Shown here: one piece after another, positions 1 to 7,341 of the stretch | Layout: every line of letters starts with the position of its first letter | Position numbering within the stretch: position 1 is the first letter of the stretch | Source: Pseudomonadota bacterium | GTDB taxonomy: Bacteria > Pseudomonadota > Gammaproteobacteria > Steroidobacterales > Steroidobacteraceae | Direction: 5' to 3' | NCBI GenBank assembly: GCA_021850555.1 | Contig: JAJZLX010000627.1 | Location: 3,373-14,579, forward strand | Length of the DNA: 11,207 nucleotides | Notes under the pieces: model-generated | What the model was told of the DNA's origin: nothing | Database searches by the model: none | The model's input: the letters and a program-made list of their open reading frames with translations, nothing else | Translations under genes and position numbers: made by a program

Positions 1-1563
1 CAGTCCCCGGCGCCGGCCGGGATCAATCCAGGCTCGATCGACGTGAAGGTCGAGAGCAATGCCGCGCAGCAGGCCGATGACTCGCGCTTCCTGTGGCGTG
101 TGCCCGCCCCCACTGCGGCAGGCAATACGATGGACACGCCATTGATCCTCGGGGCTGTGGAGACTCCGGGGGCGTCTTGCGCGAACACCGGCGCGATCGC
201 CCAGGATGGCACTGGCGCGCTGGTGTCCTGCCAGAGCGGCACCTGGCAATCGGTCGGTGGTGGGCACTGGCGGGCTCCCGTGGCGACGTATGCCGCACTG
301 CCGGCGAGCGGAAACCAGAACGGCGATGTGCGGCTGACGCTGGATACCGATCGAGCGTTCGCCTGGAATGGTGGCTCGTGGGCGGCGCTGGCAGTGGACC
401 AGAACGGCGACTTGACCGTGCCGCGACACTTGAGTGCGGAGAACGGCGGCGTGAGCACTTCGACGAGCTGCTCGGGCCAAGGCGCGCTGACCGCAGGTGA
501 CATCACACTCACCACAGACAATGGCTGCGCTGACGGTGGTTCGGCGATCGGGATGCAGAGCCCGGTGACCGGTCAGGGGTACGCCATCGTCGATTCTCAG
601 AACGGCTCGTTGAATGTCTGGAACCAGAACCAGAATCACTCCGTTTTTGATGTCCGGCCGAACGGAGAGTGGGACATGGACCCCATCGGTGGCAACCCCG
701 AGGTGGTGGTTCCAGGCGCAGGCAACAACTCTGTCGAAGGCAATAACTGGTGGGGTATCCAGCCACGATGGTCCAATGGCTGGTCGCTGGTGACCAGCGA
801 GCATGGCTACTTGAATGCCAACCCTCAGGCCGCGAACGGCTCGGTCGACGTGAACGACATCGACGTGCGCTCCGGCGGCCCGTACCCATGGTATTCGCAG
901 CTTTCCTCGCAGGTGTACAGCGACACGCAGCAGATCAACAATCTGAACAACGAGTACAGCAGCCAGCAGGGACAGATCAACAATAACGCGAACAACATCG
1001 GGGGCATCAACAACCGCCTGAACCAGGGACCCTGCAGCACGGGGTATAATTCGATCGCGACGCTGTGCAACGAGTTTAACTCCGCAATGAGTAGCGTGGC
1101 GAATCTTGGCAAGCCGGAGAACTGCGGCGGCGGCGTGATCGGCAGCCCAACGCGGTGTGGACCCGTCGGTCCATCGACGTATAGCTATTGGGGCTGGTGC
1201 GGCTATCGGTACTATCGATATCGCTGCATCCAGTACGGCACGAGCCCGCCGACCGTCAATCTACCGACCGAGAACTATCCGCAATTGGTTGTGGCCGTCG
1301 CATCAGCCGGGATCGGTCTTGGAGGTTGTGGAAGTTCCGCGAACACCGGTGTGCTGACGCTCACCGCGACTTCGGGGGGCGCTCAGCTGGCGCAGAGCGC
1401 GAGCTACAGCAAAGGCGGATCGAATTACAATCCGGCCACGATGTACTTCCCCTTCTCCATCACCTTCGTTTTGCCGGCGGGGCAGGGCGGACAGATCCAG
1501 CTCTCCGGCGGGCAGAATGGCCTCGGGTGCGGGAACTTCATGTATTCGCTAAACGCGCTCTGA
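1..1563 (+). CDS. pilV: PilV-like minor pilin / shufflon-type adhesin, C-terminal part (5' end outside window)
   Basis: The frame is open from base 1, so the pilin N-terminus lies upstream and 520 residues are visible. Around residues 57-77 is the pattern GASCANTGAIAQDGTGALVS followed by CQSGTW, which recurs in bacterial shufflon (PilV constant region) proteins. Around residues 280-300 comes SVDVNDIDVRSGG..WYSQL, resembling the VND-x-RS-x-GKWASQL stretch that ends the constant region and precedes the switchable tip. An Asn/Gln-rich coiled-coil-like segment follows (about 300-345). The tip then contains about eight cysteines and the aromatic run YSYWGWCGYRYYRYRC. By family knowledge, PilV sits at the tip of thin type IVb pili and selects the recipient cell in mating. 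I found no inverted alternative tips or recombinase gene downstream, so active switching is not supported here. The family call is fairly good; the symbol is by analogy. Confidence 0.7.
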   Translation, partial: QSPAPAGINPGSIDVKVESNAAQQADDSRFLWRVPAPTAAGNTMDTPLILGAVETPGASCANTGAIAQDGTGALVSCQSGTWQSVGGGHWRAPVATYAALPASGNQNGDVRLTLDTDRAFAWNGGSWAALAVDQNGDLTVPRHLSAENGGVSTSTSCSGQGALTAGDITLTTDNGCADGGSAIGMQSPVTGQGYAIVDSQNGSLNVWNQNQNHSVFDVRPNGEWDMDPIGGNPEVVVPGAGNNSVEGNNWWGIQPRWSNGWSLVTSEHGYLNANPQAANGSVDVNDIDVRSGGPYPWYSQLSSQVYSDTQQINNLNNEYSSQQGQINNNANNIGGINNRLNQGPCSTGYNSIATLCNEFNSAMSSVANLGKPENCGGGVIGSPTRCGPVGPSTYSYWGWCGYRYYRYRCIQYGTSPPTVNLPTENYPQLVVAVASAGIGLGGCGSSANTGVLTLTATSGGAQLAQSASYSKGGSNYNPATMYFPFSITFVLPAGQGGQIQLSGGQNGLGCGNFMYSLNAL

Positions 1564-1893
1564 TGCGGGCAGGAGTACTCTCACGGGAAGGGTGCCGACG
1601 AAAGGGGAATTCCAGTCAGTCAGCGCCCCCTCTCCGTTCCTGATGCGCCGGGCACCCCACGTACCGAAGGTCGTCGCAAGGATGGCATTGACGGTGCCTG
1701 CGCGGATCGGCCGGCCCATGGGTCCGCTACGCATAAACGAAGGCGCGGGTCAATCCCATGAAAATGCTCAAACTCGGTCGAAATTGAGGGTTCTTCCGGC
1801 CCGCATAGGCCACTAGGATCTGACAGTCCCGAGGCCCGCGACCAATGAACGAGTTTTTCCGGTCGCCTGATGCATGTTGTGAGGGAGACTGTC
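1564..1893. other. Intergenic region with no recognisable gene
   Basis: Short open frames here have no family-like features. I looked for inverted copies of the pilin tip, shufflon crossover sites and a terminator hairpin and saw none that I would defend. The stretch probably carries the promoter of the following two-gene unit, but no convincing -35/-10 pair stands out. Confidence 0.4.
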
Positions 1894-2199
1894 ATGGTTG
1901 ACTCGACATATGCTCGCCGAACGATCCGTGTTGCCGTCACATCGAAACGCCGCGTGGGTACCCACGGGAAGAGCGTGGGCGAGGAGATGGCCACAGAGCT
2001 TGCGGCATTGTCGATGGAGTTACGCGCGATCTACGCTACCGCCGTCGCGGCGCAGCTCGCTCTACGCTGCCAGGCCGCCGAGCAGGATCTCGAGATTGCC
2101 GAAGCGCTGCGCGCTGGGGTGTGCGACGCCCTCGGTGACCGGCTCGACGAGCTCGGCGCCATCATCTTGCGGTGCGGCGATTCCCGGACCCGGGAATGA
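1894..2199 (+). CDS. Small hypothetical protein, translationally coupled to a sigma region 4 protein
   Basis: The 101-residue start at 1894 is chosen because GAGGGAGA at 1881-1888 sits 5 bases ahead of this ATG. The in-frame ATG at 1870 has no comparable site. The N-terminal third is basic (several Arg/Lys). Residues from about 30 onward look like two or three amphipathic helices rich in Ala, Leu and Glu, suggesting a small helical protein. I do not recognise the family. Its TGA overlaps the next gene's ATG as ATGA at 2196-2199, so the two are likely co-translated and may act together. It shows no similarity that I can see to sigma region 2, so it is not obviously the front half of a split sigma factor. 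Confidence 0.6.
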   Translation: MVDSTYARRTIRVAVTSKRRVGTHGKSVGEEMATELAALSMELRAIYATAVAAQLALRCQAAEQDLEIAEALRAGVCDALGDRLDELGAIILRCGDSRTRE

Positions 2200-2411
2200 G
2201 GTCCGGCCGGCGGCTCGAGGTCATCGCGAGCGCGGTCGACGAACTACCCCCGCAATACCGGGAAGCATTCCTGTTGCGAGTGGTCTGCGGATGGTCATTT
2301 GAGGCGGTGAGCCGCGAGATGGGAATCAGCGAGCGGATGGCGAAGGTCTACGTCGCTCGGGCGCTCATGTACATTCAGCACCGACTGGATGTCGCGGAAG
2401 CGGGAGGGTAG
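2196..2411 (+). CDS. Stand-alone sigma-70 region 4 (FecI/ECF-like) DNA-binding protein
   Basis: A 71-residue protein made up almost entirely of a sigma region 4 helix-turn-helix. ELPPQYREAFLLRVVCGWSF is followed by EAVSREMGISERMAKVYVARAL, which matches the LPxxxRxAFLL...G.S..EIA..LGIS...VK.Y..RAL pattern of FecI-type ECF factors, where this domain contacts the -35 element. Region 2, which binds core polymerase and the -10 element, is missing, so it cannot work as a normal sigma factor alone. It may be a DNA-binding regulator. The start at 2196 is preferred because it overlaps the upstream stop (ATGA). An in-frame ATG at 2172 would give 79 residues. The gene ends 23 bases from the convergent gene at 2435 with no visible terminator between them. 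Confidence 0.75.
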   Translation: MRSGRRLEVIASAVDELPPQYREAFLLRVVCGWSFEAVSREMGISERMAKVYVARALMYIQHRLDVAEAGG

Positions 2412-2434
2412 AGCGAAGTGATGATCAGGTGCAA

Positions 2435-2707
2435 TCATCTTGCCTGCGCGGCGCGGGTGTCGGGGTCCTTCATCCGTTCGGGATGCTCCCTGGAAAATCG
2501 CTTGAAGTCCTCGAGTCGGGCAGCAACTGCCCGCGCGTGTTCGGGGTCTTCGATGGCGCTGAAGTAGGCGGTCAGGATCCGGACGGCCAGCCGGTCCTTG
2601 GCCCTGAGCACGAAGATCGGCTCGTCATCGGGAATGCGCTCGCCGGTTTGGCGATTGATGATCCGGCCATCACGTATTCCATATTTGGGTTCCTGAGAGG
2701 GAAGCAT
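2435..2707 (-). CDS. Conserved hypothetical protein (90 aa)
   Basis: The start at 2707 is set by GGAGGA (complement of 2713-2718) five bases before the ATG. A longer frame to 2752 lacks a site. The protein is hydrophilic, with no signal peptide or membrane segment. KYGIRDGRIINRQTGE near the N-terminus, then IPDDEPIFVLRAKDRLAV and a helical, acidic C-terminal half ending in EHPERMKDPDTR, resemble small cytoplasmic proteins of unknown function that recur in proteobacterial accessory DNA. That resemblance is from memory and carries no function. The gene lies downstream of the lipoprotein gene on the same strand, separated from it by a strong hairpin at 2745-2773. It could receive read-through or have its own promoter. 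Confidence 0.65.
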   Translation of the reverse strand: MLPSQEPKYGIRDGRIINRQTGERIPDDEPIFVLRAKDRLAVRILTAYFSAIEDPEHARAVAARLEDFKRFSREHPERMKDPDTRAAQAR

Positions 2708-2744
2708 GAGAGTCCTCCAATCACGGTTGCAATCCCGGGGCTGA

Positions 2745-2773
2745 GAAGGCACCCGCTTGGGGCGGGTGCCTTC
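2745..2773 (-). terminator. Strong hairpin, probable terminator or attenuator after the lipoprotein gene
   Basis: GAAGGCACCCGC (2745-2756) pairs perfectly with GCGGGTGCCTTC (2762-2773) around a 5-base loop. It lies 20 bases past the lipoprotein stop and 37 bases before the next start on the same strand. There is no clear T-run after it, so efficient intrinsic termination is uncertain. It may act as a partial terminator or mRNA 3' stabiliser. Confidence 0.55.
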
Positions 2774-2793
2774 ACCCCTTGCTCCGTTCGCAA

Positions 2794-4521
2794 CTATTGC
2801 CAGGCTGCGCCGTTGGTCACCGCGATCGGGGTGGCGACATCCTCGCTCCCCAACTGAACCGCGAGTACGTACATGCCCTTGAATGCCGTGCTGGAGGCCG
2901 TGACGGTGAACTCGATGGTATCGCCGTTATTGACCCCCGTCGCGGTCGGCCGCGTGGCGTTCTTGACTGCGGAGACCGAGACGAGCGGCGTGCAGAGGCC
3001 CGCGATGGGCTGCACCCCACCAGCGGATTGGCTCGAGCAACCTCCCGTGTCGGCCCCACTGATGTAGGACACCACGTTCACGCTCGCCGCCATGTCCTGA
3101 ACGGCCGCCGTGGTGAACACCTGTACTTGCACGGTGACGGACTTCCCGGGCGCGACCACGATCGCCTGATCGGTCCGCGAAACCCCGCCGAGGGTCCCGG
3201 TCACGGCTGTCGTGCCCTGAGCCACCACGCCGACGAAGGGTGTGCTGGAATTGGACAACGTGACGGTGGGGTTGGACTGCGTGGTGTCGAAGCTATCCGC
3301 ATTCGGCTGGCAGGGGTTGCGGCCAGCGTTCGCGTCCGTCTGAGACCAGATGGTCACGATGTCGCCAGTGGCGATGTCTGGAGCCTGCAGGATTCCGCCG
3401 TCAGCGCTCATGCACACCGTTCCGACGCCGATGTTCGTCACATCGCTCTCAAAGGATGTGTTCTGCTGCGTGACGCTGGCCCCGAGCCAGAGGTCCGGGT
3501 TCGTGCTCATCCAGGCGTAGCCGTTGCCGTTAGCGTTCGTCGCGTCGTTGACGATGCCGGCCTCGGCCTCCCAATACACGCTGGAATTGGCGATGTACTG
3601 CCCATTGGTCGAGTCATCCGTGACCAGCGCGAAGGGAACATTCGTGCTGCCGGAGGTCACCGTGCCAGTGTACCCCGTCCCGCCGGAGATCGTCGGTGAG
3701 ACGGCCACCGTCGGGGGCAGATAGACCACCAGCACCGAGCTCGGAGTCAGCGTAACGCCCTGGGCGGCTACGCCCTGCACGATGGCGCTGAGATCAGCGT
3801 TCGTCACGGTGTGGTACTGCGACCAGGAGCCGGGATTGACCGTCACGGCTGCATCGACCGTGGCCGCGCCGACGCCGTACTGCGAGAGCAGTCCCCACTC
3901 CTGCGAGTTCACGAGCTGGTTGAGGTACGTCGCGTCGTTGCTCTCGTTGCCGGTCGCTAACGACCCTGTCGAGATATAGACGGGCACGATCGTAGGCAAG
4001 GCGATCACCTGTGCCGTTCCGCTTACCCCGGGCATCGTCGTGACCTTCGGCAAGTCCGGGCTCACCGCGGGGTACTTCGCGCACAGCGCGGTCACCGCGT
4101 ACGGGGTGGTCGAAGCCGTCCCACCCGACAAGGAGCACGTGGCACCCCCGGTGGAGGCCGTGATGGAGAACGTCGCGGACGGCGGCACTACGCCGCCGTT
4201 CTGCGTACCGTTCTGAATAGTCGGGAAATCGAAGGTCCCGTTGCTGCTCTCGGTGAGCGTATTGGTGCCGTCGGAGACGGAGACCGACTGTCCGCTCGCG
4301 AGACCCGTCACGGTGAGGCAGGGTGCAACGCCCTGGTCGACCGCATCGTTGTAGGCGGTGGTGGTGCAGCTCGCAAGCTGCGTCGTGCCTCCGCCGCCCG
4401 TCGAACCCCCTCCGCCGGCCGTGGCGCCCGAGGACCCGCCACCGCCGCCGCAGGCGGCAAGGGAAGCGGCCGCGAGCGCGGCGAGAAGAACACCCGAGAA
4501 TCTGATCTTGCTGAAGCTCAT
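2794..4521 (-). CDS. Secreted lipoprotein with Gly-rich linker and Ig-like C-terminal region; function unknown
   Basis: 575 residues from the ATG at 4521, chosen because AAGGA lies 9 bases upstream; an in-frame TTG at 4545 is less likely. The N-terminus MSFSKIRFSGVLLAALAAAS leads to the lipobox LAAC with the lipidated Cys at residue 24, followed by a Gly/Ser linker to about 46. The protein is therefore exported and anchored to the envelope. A first beta-rich domain (about 50-150) has paired cysteines. A middle domain (about 175-375) contains LVNSQEWGLLSQYGVG, LVVYLPP (about 264-270) and WEAEAG (about 317-322). This order recalls secreted proteins with an HExxE-type metal site at that point, but here the His is absent. 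The last ~150 residues look like an Ig-like beta domain. Thr, Ser, Asn and Gly are abundant, as in surface proteins. I assign no function. Confidence 0.7.
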   Translation of the reverse strand: MSFSKIRFSGVLLAALAAASLAACGGGGGSSGATAGGGGSTGGGGTTQLASCTTTAYNDAVDQGVAPCLTVTGLASGQSVSVSDGTNTLTESSNGTFDFPTIQNGTQNGGVVPPSATFSITASTGGATCSLSGGTASTTPYAVTALCAKYPAVSPDLPKVTTMPGVSGTAQVIALPTIVPVYISTGSLATGNESNDATYLNQLVNSQEWGLLSQYGVGAATVDAAVTVNPGSWSQYHTVTNADLSAIVQGVAAQGVTLTPSSVLVVYLPPTVAVSPTISGGTGYTGTVTSGSTNVPFALVTDDSTNGQYIANSSVYWEAEAGIVNDATNANGNGYAWMSTNPDLWLGASVTQQNTSFESDVTNIGVGTVCMSADGGILQAPDIATGDIVTIWSQTDANAGRNPCQPNADSFDTTQSNPTVTLSNSSTPFVGVVAQGTTAVTGTLGGVSRTDQAIVVAPGKSVTVQVQVFTTAAVQDMAASVNVVSYISGADTGGCSSQSAGGVQPIAGLCTPLVSVSAVKNATRPTATGVNNGDTIEFTVTASSTAFKGMYVLAVQLGSEDVATPIAVTNGAAWQ

Positions 4522-4552
4522 GATCGGCATTCCTTGTGGAATCAACGATGTT

Positions 4553-4581
4553 ATTTTTGCGCGCGCAAGAACTTAAGTCAA
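4553..4581 (-). promoter_or_regulatory. Candidate promoter of the lipoprotein gene with a 12-base palindrome in its spacer
   Basis: On the minus strand, TTGACT (complement of 4576-4581) is followed after 17 bases by AAAAAT (complement of 4553-4558), some 30 bases before the start codon. The perfect palindrome TTGCGCGCGCAA (4557-4568) overlaps the spacer and the -10, a natural place for a repressor. The -10 match is weak, so this is tentative. Confidence 0.3.
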
Positions 4582-4648
4582 CGATACAACTAACAATGCC
4601 GACCCGGTACGCACTGCGGAAAGGGCGGCAACTCTGTGATTTAGCAAG

Positions 4649-4654
4649 TATAAT
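4649..4654 (+). promoter_or_regulatory. Consensus -10 box (TATAAT) upstream of the small basic gene
   Basis: A perfect TATAAT lies 66 bases before the start at 4721, inside an AT-rich island unlike the surrounding DNA. No good -35 sits 16-18 bases upstream. TTGACC at 4662-4667 is an alternative -35 but has no strong -10 after it. Confidence 0.3.
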
Positions 4655-4720
4655 TATGGCGTTGACCGTCGGGTGAATTTGCCATTGCTTATGGGGTACG
4701 CATAGACTTAGACTATAGAT

Positions 4721-4981
4721 ATGAAGCCCAAGCGCTCAAAACGTGAAGTGGATCGCAGCCCACCTTCAGATCTTGAGGATGCAATCCGCAAAGTGTTCGC
4801 GCAGTACGGCAAGGAAGGCGGGAGAACAAGAGCACGGTCACTGACCCAGGAGGAGCGCTCCGCGCTGGCGAAGCGCGCGGCGGACGCCCGCTGGCGCGCT
4901 GCCCGGGCCGCCCGTGAGACCGAGTGGAAGCGCTTCAAGGACGCGAAGTCGTCGAAGCCGCGCAAGAGCAGGGGAAAGTAG
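4721..4981 (+). CDS. Small basic, Arg/Ala-rich hypothetical protein
   Basis: 86 residues, strongly basic at both ends (KPKRSKREVDR at the start, KSSKPRKSRGK at the end), with no signal peptide or membrane segment. The middle has EERSALAKRAADARWRAARA, matching a short xLAKKAAxARWxxA motif seen in many small proteins of plasmids and genomic islands. Its role is unknown; binding DNA or RNA would suit the charge but is only inference. No strong ribosome binding site precedes this ATG. The stop is one base from the next start (4983), so it very likely forms an operon with the transglycosylase gene. Confidence 0.6.
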   Translation: MKPKRSKREVDRSPPSDLEDAIRKVFAQYGKEGGRTRARSLTQEERSALAKRAADARWRAARAARETEWKRFKDAKSSKPRKSRGK

Positions 4982-4982
4982 G

Positions 4983-5657
4983 ATGATGCCCACGGCGCTC
5001 ATCTGGTGCGCACTCGCCGCCAGTGTCCGCTACGACGTGCCGGCGGACGCGCTGCTCTCGGTCTATTCGGTGGAGCGTGGGGGCACGGATACCTGGTCTC
5101 ACGACGCGAACGGGACCTATGACGTGGGACCGCTGCAGTTCAATACCGCTTACCTCGCCTCGCTGCAGCGATTTGGCATCACACCGCGTGCGGTGGAGGG
5201 CAAGACCTGCTATCCATGGTTTCTTGCCGCGTGGCGAATCCACAATCAGCTCGTGGAGGACCACGGTGGGTTCTGGACCCGGGTGGCGCGCTACCACAGC
5301 GCGACGCCCCACTATGTCGCGACGTACCGTCGTCAGCTCCTCGAGTACGCTCCGCGCTGGCGCGCCTGGCTGATCGCCCATTACCCGACGGTGGTAACCG
5401 CACCGGGCTTGCCCACGGGCACCGCGCCAACCCATGCCATCCCGCGGCACATGCCTGCTGCCGCTTCCCGGTCTGAGACCCCGCCTTTGGTCACCCGTCG
5501 CCGAACCACAGCGCCTGCGGGATTACAGACGCTCACGGGTGAGGGATCACCGGCTCACAGCTCCGCTCGCCCGCCTCGAGCGCTTAATTTGTATCGCAGC
5601 CGCATTACCCGTGCTCTTTCCCATAGGTTGCCCATTCAACCAGCATTCCATCATTAG
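4983..5657 (+). CDS. Lytic transglycosylase, VirB1/TrbN/PilT-like (SLT fold)
   Basis: 224 residues. The start at 4983 (or the adjacent ATG at 4986) follows AGGGGAAAG at 4970-4978. Residues 20-31 (PADALLSVYSVE) carry the SLT signature with the catalytic Glu at 31. GTYDVGPLQFNTAYL follows at about 44-58, and RVARYHSATP (about 101-110) supplies the later conserved part of the goose-lysozyme-like fold. By family knowledge these enzymes cut peptidoglycan glycan strands so that a secretion channel or pilus can cross the wall. This fits the PilV-like gene upstream. There is no clear cleavable signal. The catalytic domain ends near residue 140. The remaining ~85 residues are Pro/Arg/Thr-rich and of low complexity, and part of this tail is repeated beyond the caspase gene (7342-7401), so the C-terminus may have been altered by an insertion. 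Confidence 0.8.
   Translation: MMPTALIWCALAASVRYDVPADALLSVYSVERGGTDTWSHDANGTYDVGPLQFNTAYLASLQRFGITPRAVEGKTCYPWFLAAWRIHNQLVEDHGGFWTRVARYHSATPHYVATYRRQLLEYAPRWRAWLIAHYPTVVTAPGLPTGTAPTHAIPRHMPAAASRSETPPLVTRRRTTAPAGLQTLTGEGSPAHSSARPPRALNLYRSRITRALSHRLPIQPAFHH
5476..5535 (+). repeat. Left copy of a direct repeat flanking the caspase gene
   Basis: Lies within the 3' coding end of the transglycosylase gene. Aligned without gaps to 7342-7401 (offset 1866, a multiple of 3), 52 of 60 bases are identical. The best stretch, 5498-5535, matches at 35 of 38. Weaker similarity runs some 20 bases further. The encoded segment is TPPLVTRRRTTAPAGLQ. Confidence 0.75.
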
Positions 5658-5798
5658 CCCGAAAGATCTCGGCTTGTCAGCGCGACAAAGTGAAGCCTCG
5701 TCAGGAGAGTCTGTCTTGGTTGCCGATGCTTGTCACAGTTGCTGCCGGTACGCAAAAATAGCCAGCACATTTTCAACCATAGTGAAATGGGGAGCCAA

Positions 5799-7277
5799 AT
5801 GAAGCGCCAAATGGCGGCCTTGGTGATCGGGAATGCAGAGTATCCGGGGGGAAACAGGCTTGCAAACCCCGTGAATGACGCCGAAGACCTCGGCGCCAAG
5901 CTGAAAAGTTACGGCTTCGAAGTACTGGTCGCAAAGGACTCTACGCTCAAGGAAATGGACCGGGGACTCAAGGACTTTCGCACTCTCCTGAAAACCCATG
6001 AAGTTGGGTTATTCTTTTTCGCCGGCCACGGCATGCAGATCGAGGGACAGAACTACTTGCTGGCCACTGACACAGATACTGATGCCGAAATGGACGCCAA
6101 GCACAGCTCTCTCTCGCTCGACAAAGTGCTCGATGTGATGGCGAAATCGGCTGCCTCGACCAAAATCATCGTGCTAGATGCCTGCCGTAACAATCCGTGG
6201 GAGCGCCGCTGGCAGCGCAGCCCAGCCTCCCGGGGTCTGGCCTCCGTCTACGCGCCAAAAGGCACAATCATCGGCTTTGCCACATCTCCGGGAGAGATTG
6301 CGCTCGACGGCGCAGGTCGCAACGGAACGTACACAGAAGCACTTCTTCAACACATGGACACGCCAGACTGCTCAATCGAAACGATGTTCAAGCGTGTGCG
6401 CAATACTGTAGCTGCGGCGAGCAAAGGTAAGCAGACAAGTTGGGAGCACACCTCACTCTCGGGCGAATTCTATTTCAATCTAAGCGTCGGAAAGCTCATA
6501 CATGAATATAGCGGCACAGCGCTCAGCGACAGTCTATTTGTGCTCGACGAAACTCGAAAGTCTCACAAGATCATTGAGGGGCTGAAAATCTATACCTGGT
6601 CGCGGCAAAATGCGGCTCTTGAGTTGCTCACCGCCGCTTCCGTCGCGAAGATGGCGACCGATTCCCTGTTCGTCATTGGGCGCAACATTTACCAAGCCGC
6701 ATGCGGCGGTTCGCACGGGGCATATGCGTTCGTGGAAAAGTTCATAGCACGCACAAGTGGGTTCAGCGCGGTCAAACGAAAAGCCATGTTAGACGGACTA
6801 TTGTTTGAAATTTTCTTCAACTCGAAGGGTGAACTGCGTGATGCCATCAAGGGTGGCTGTTTCAATGAAGTGTTCGAGCTTCAGCAGCATATGGAATTGA
6901 AGAGCAGTTTCGACTTCATTGCGGAAGCTCTTACCGCTGCTCACGCCGATTTCTATGTTCTCCCCGGGAAAGGGCATGAGCTCTCGATCACTGTGAGTGC
7001 CAAAAGGAAGAAAGGCAACTATGTGGTGGACGCAGTCTATGTCGACGCTGATAACGTTTTACGGCGCGACGAAGATGTAGACGGGTCTGGTATATCTGAT
7101 GACGAAGAGCCTAAGTTCTATGGGATCGTTCCGGATCAGTTCAATGATAAGCTCTCAAAGGAACTCGTCGTGCCCGCGAGGCTTCTGCGGATCACGTATA
7201 CTCCCCGCGCCTCCGGCGTCAGCACCAAATTGAAGGTTCCACGCGGTTGGACGGTTCGGAAGTCCTTAAGCCTGTGA
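5799..7277 (+). CDS. Caspase-family (peptidase C14) protein with a large C-terminal extension
   Basis: 492 residues from the ATG at 5799, chosen because GGGGAG at 5789-5794 lies four bases upstream; other in-frame starts are TTG 5730 and ATG 5787. The N-terminal ~235 residues are a caspase-like p20 domain. AALVIGNAEY forms the first strand and NPVNDAEDLGAKLKSYGFEV follows. The catalytic His is at 77 in LFFFAGHGM and the catalytic Cys at 129 in IIVLDACRNNPW. Both dyad residues are intact, so a Cys protease activity is expected. The remaining ~255 residues match no domain I can name. They look helical at first (SDSLFVLDETRK, DSLFVIGRNIYQAA), then carry an acidic loop EDVDGSGISDDEEP and a beta-rich end. 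There is no signal peptide, so the protein should be cytoplasmic. GC is visibly lower than in neighbours. The gene stands alone between direct repeats at the end of the element, which suggests acquired cargo. A programmed-death or anti-phage role is plausible but inferred. Confidence 0.85.
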   Translation: MKRQMAALVIGNAEYPGGNRLANPVNDAEDLGAKLKSYGFEVLVAKDSTLKEMDRGLKDFRTLLKTHEVGLFFFAGHGMQIEGQNYLLATDTDTDAEMDAKHSSLSLDKVLDVMAKSAASTKIIVLDACRNNPWERRWQRSPASRGLASVYAPKGTIIGFATSPGEIALDGAGRNGTYTEALLQHMDTPDCSIETMFKRVRNTVAAASKGKQTSWEHTSLSGEFYFNLSVGKLIHEYSGTALSDSLFVLDETRKSHKIIEGLKIYTWSRQNAALELLTAASVAKMATDSLFVIGRNIYQAACGGSHGAYAFVEKFIARTSGFSAVKRKAMLDGLLFEIFFNSKGELRDAIKGGCFNEVFELQQHMELKSSFDFIAEALTAAHADFYVLPGKGHELSITVSAKRKKGNYVVDAVYVDADNVLRRDEDVDGSGISDDEEPKFYGIVPDQFNDKLSKELVVPARLLRITYTPRASGVSTKLKVPRGWTVRKSLSL

Positions 7278-7341
7278 TAGTCAATGTTGCCAACGGTGCT
7301 GCGTCGCGATCATTGACGTTCTCGGCTTTCGGTTCTGCCGC

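Noticed and set aside
1870..1893. Earlier ATG for the small coupled gene
   Set aside because: The ribosome site at 1881-1888 lies between the two ATGs and favours the start at 1894.
1..1893. Shufflon recombination sites or inverted alternative pilin tips
   Set aside because: I found no match to the known crossover consensus and no inverted tip-like coding sequence after the pilin stop.
2779..3699. 306-codon plus-strand frame opposite the lipoprotein gene
   Set aside because: The composition (Arg, Gly, His, Asp) is that of an antisense shadow. The minus strand has a lipobox, a ribosome site and plausible beta domains.
5730..5760. TTGTCA with a downstream A-rich run as a caspase promoter
   Set aside because: The possible -10 boxes (CAAAAA, AAAATA) are poor, so it was not listed as a feature.
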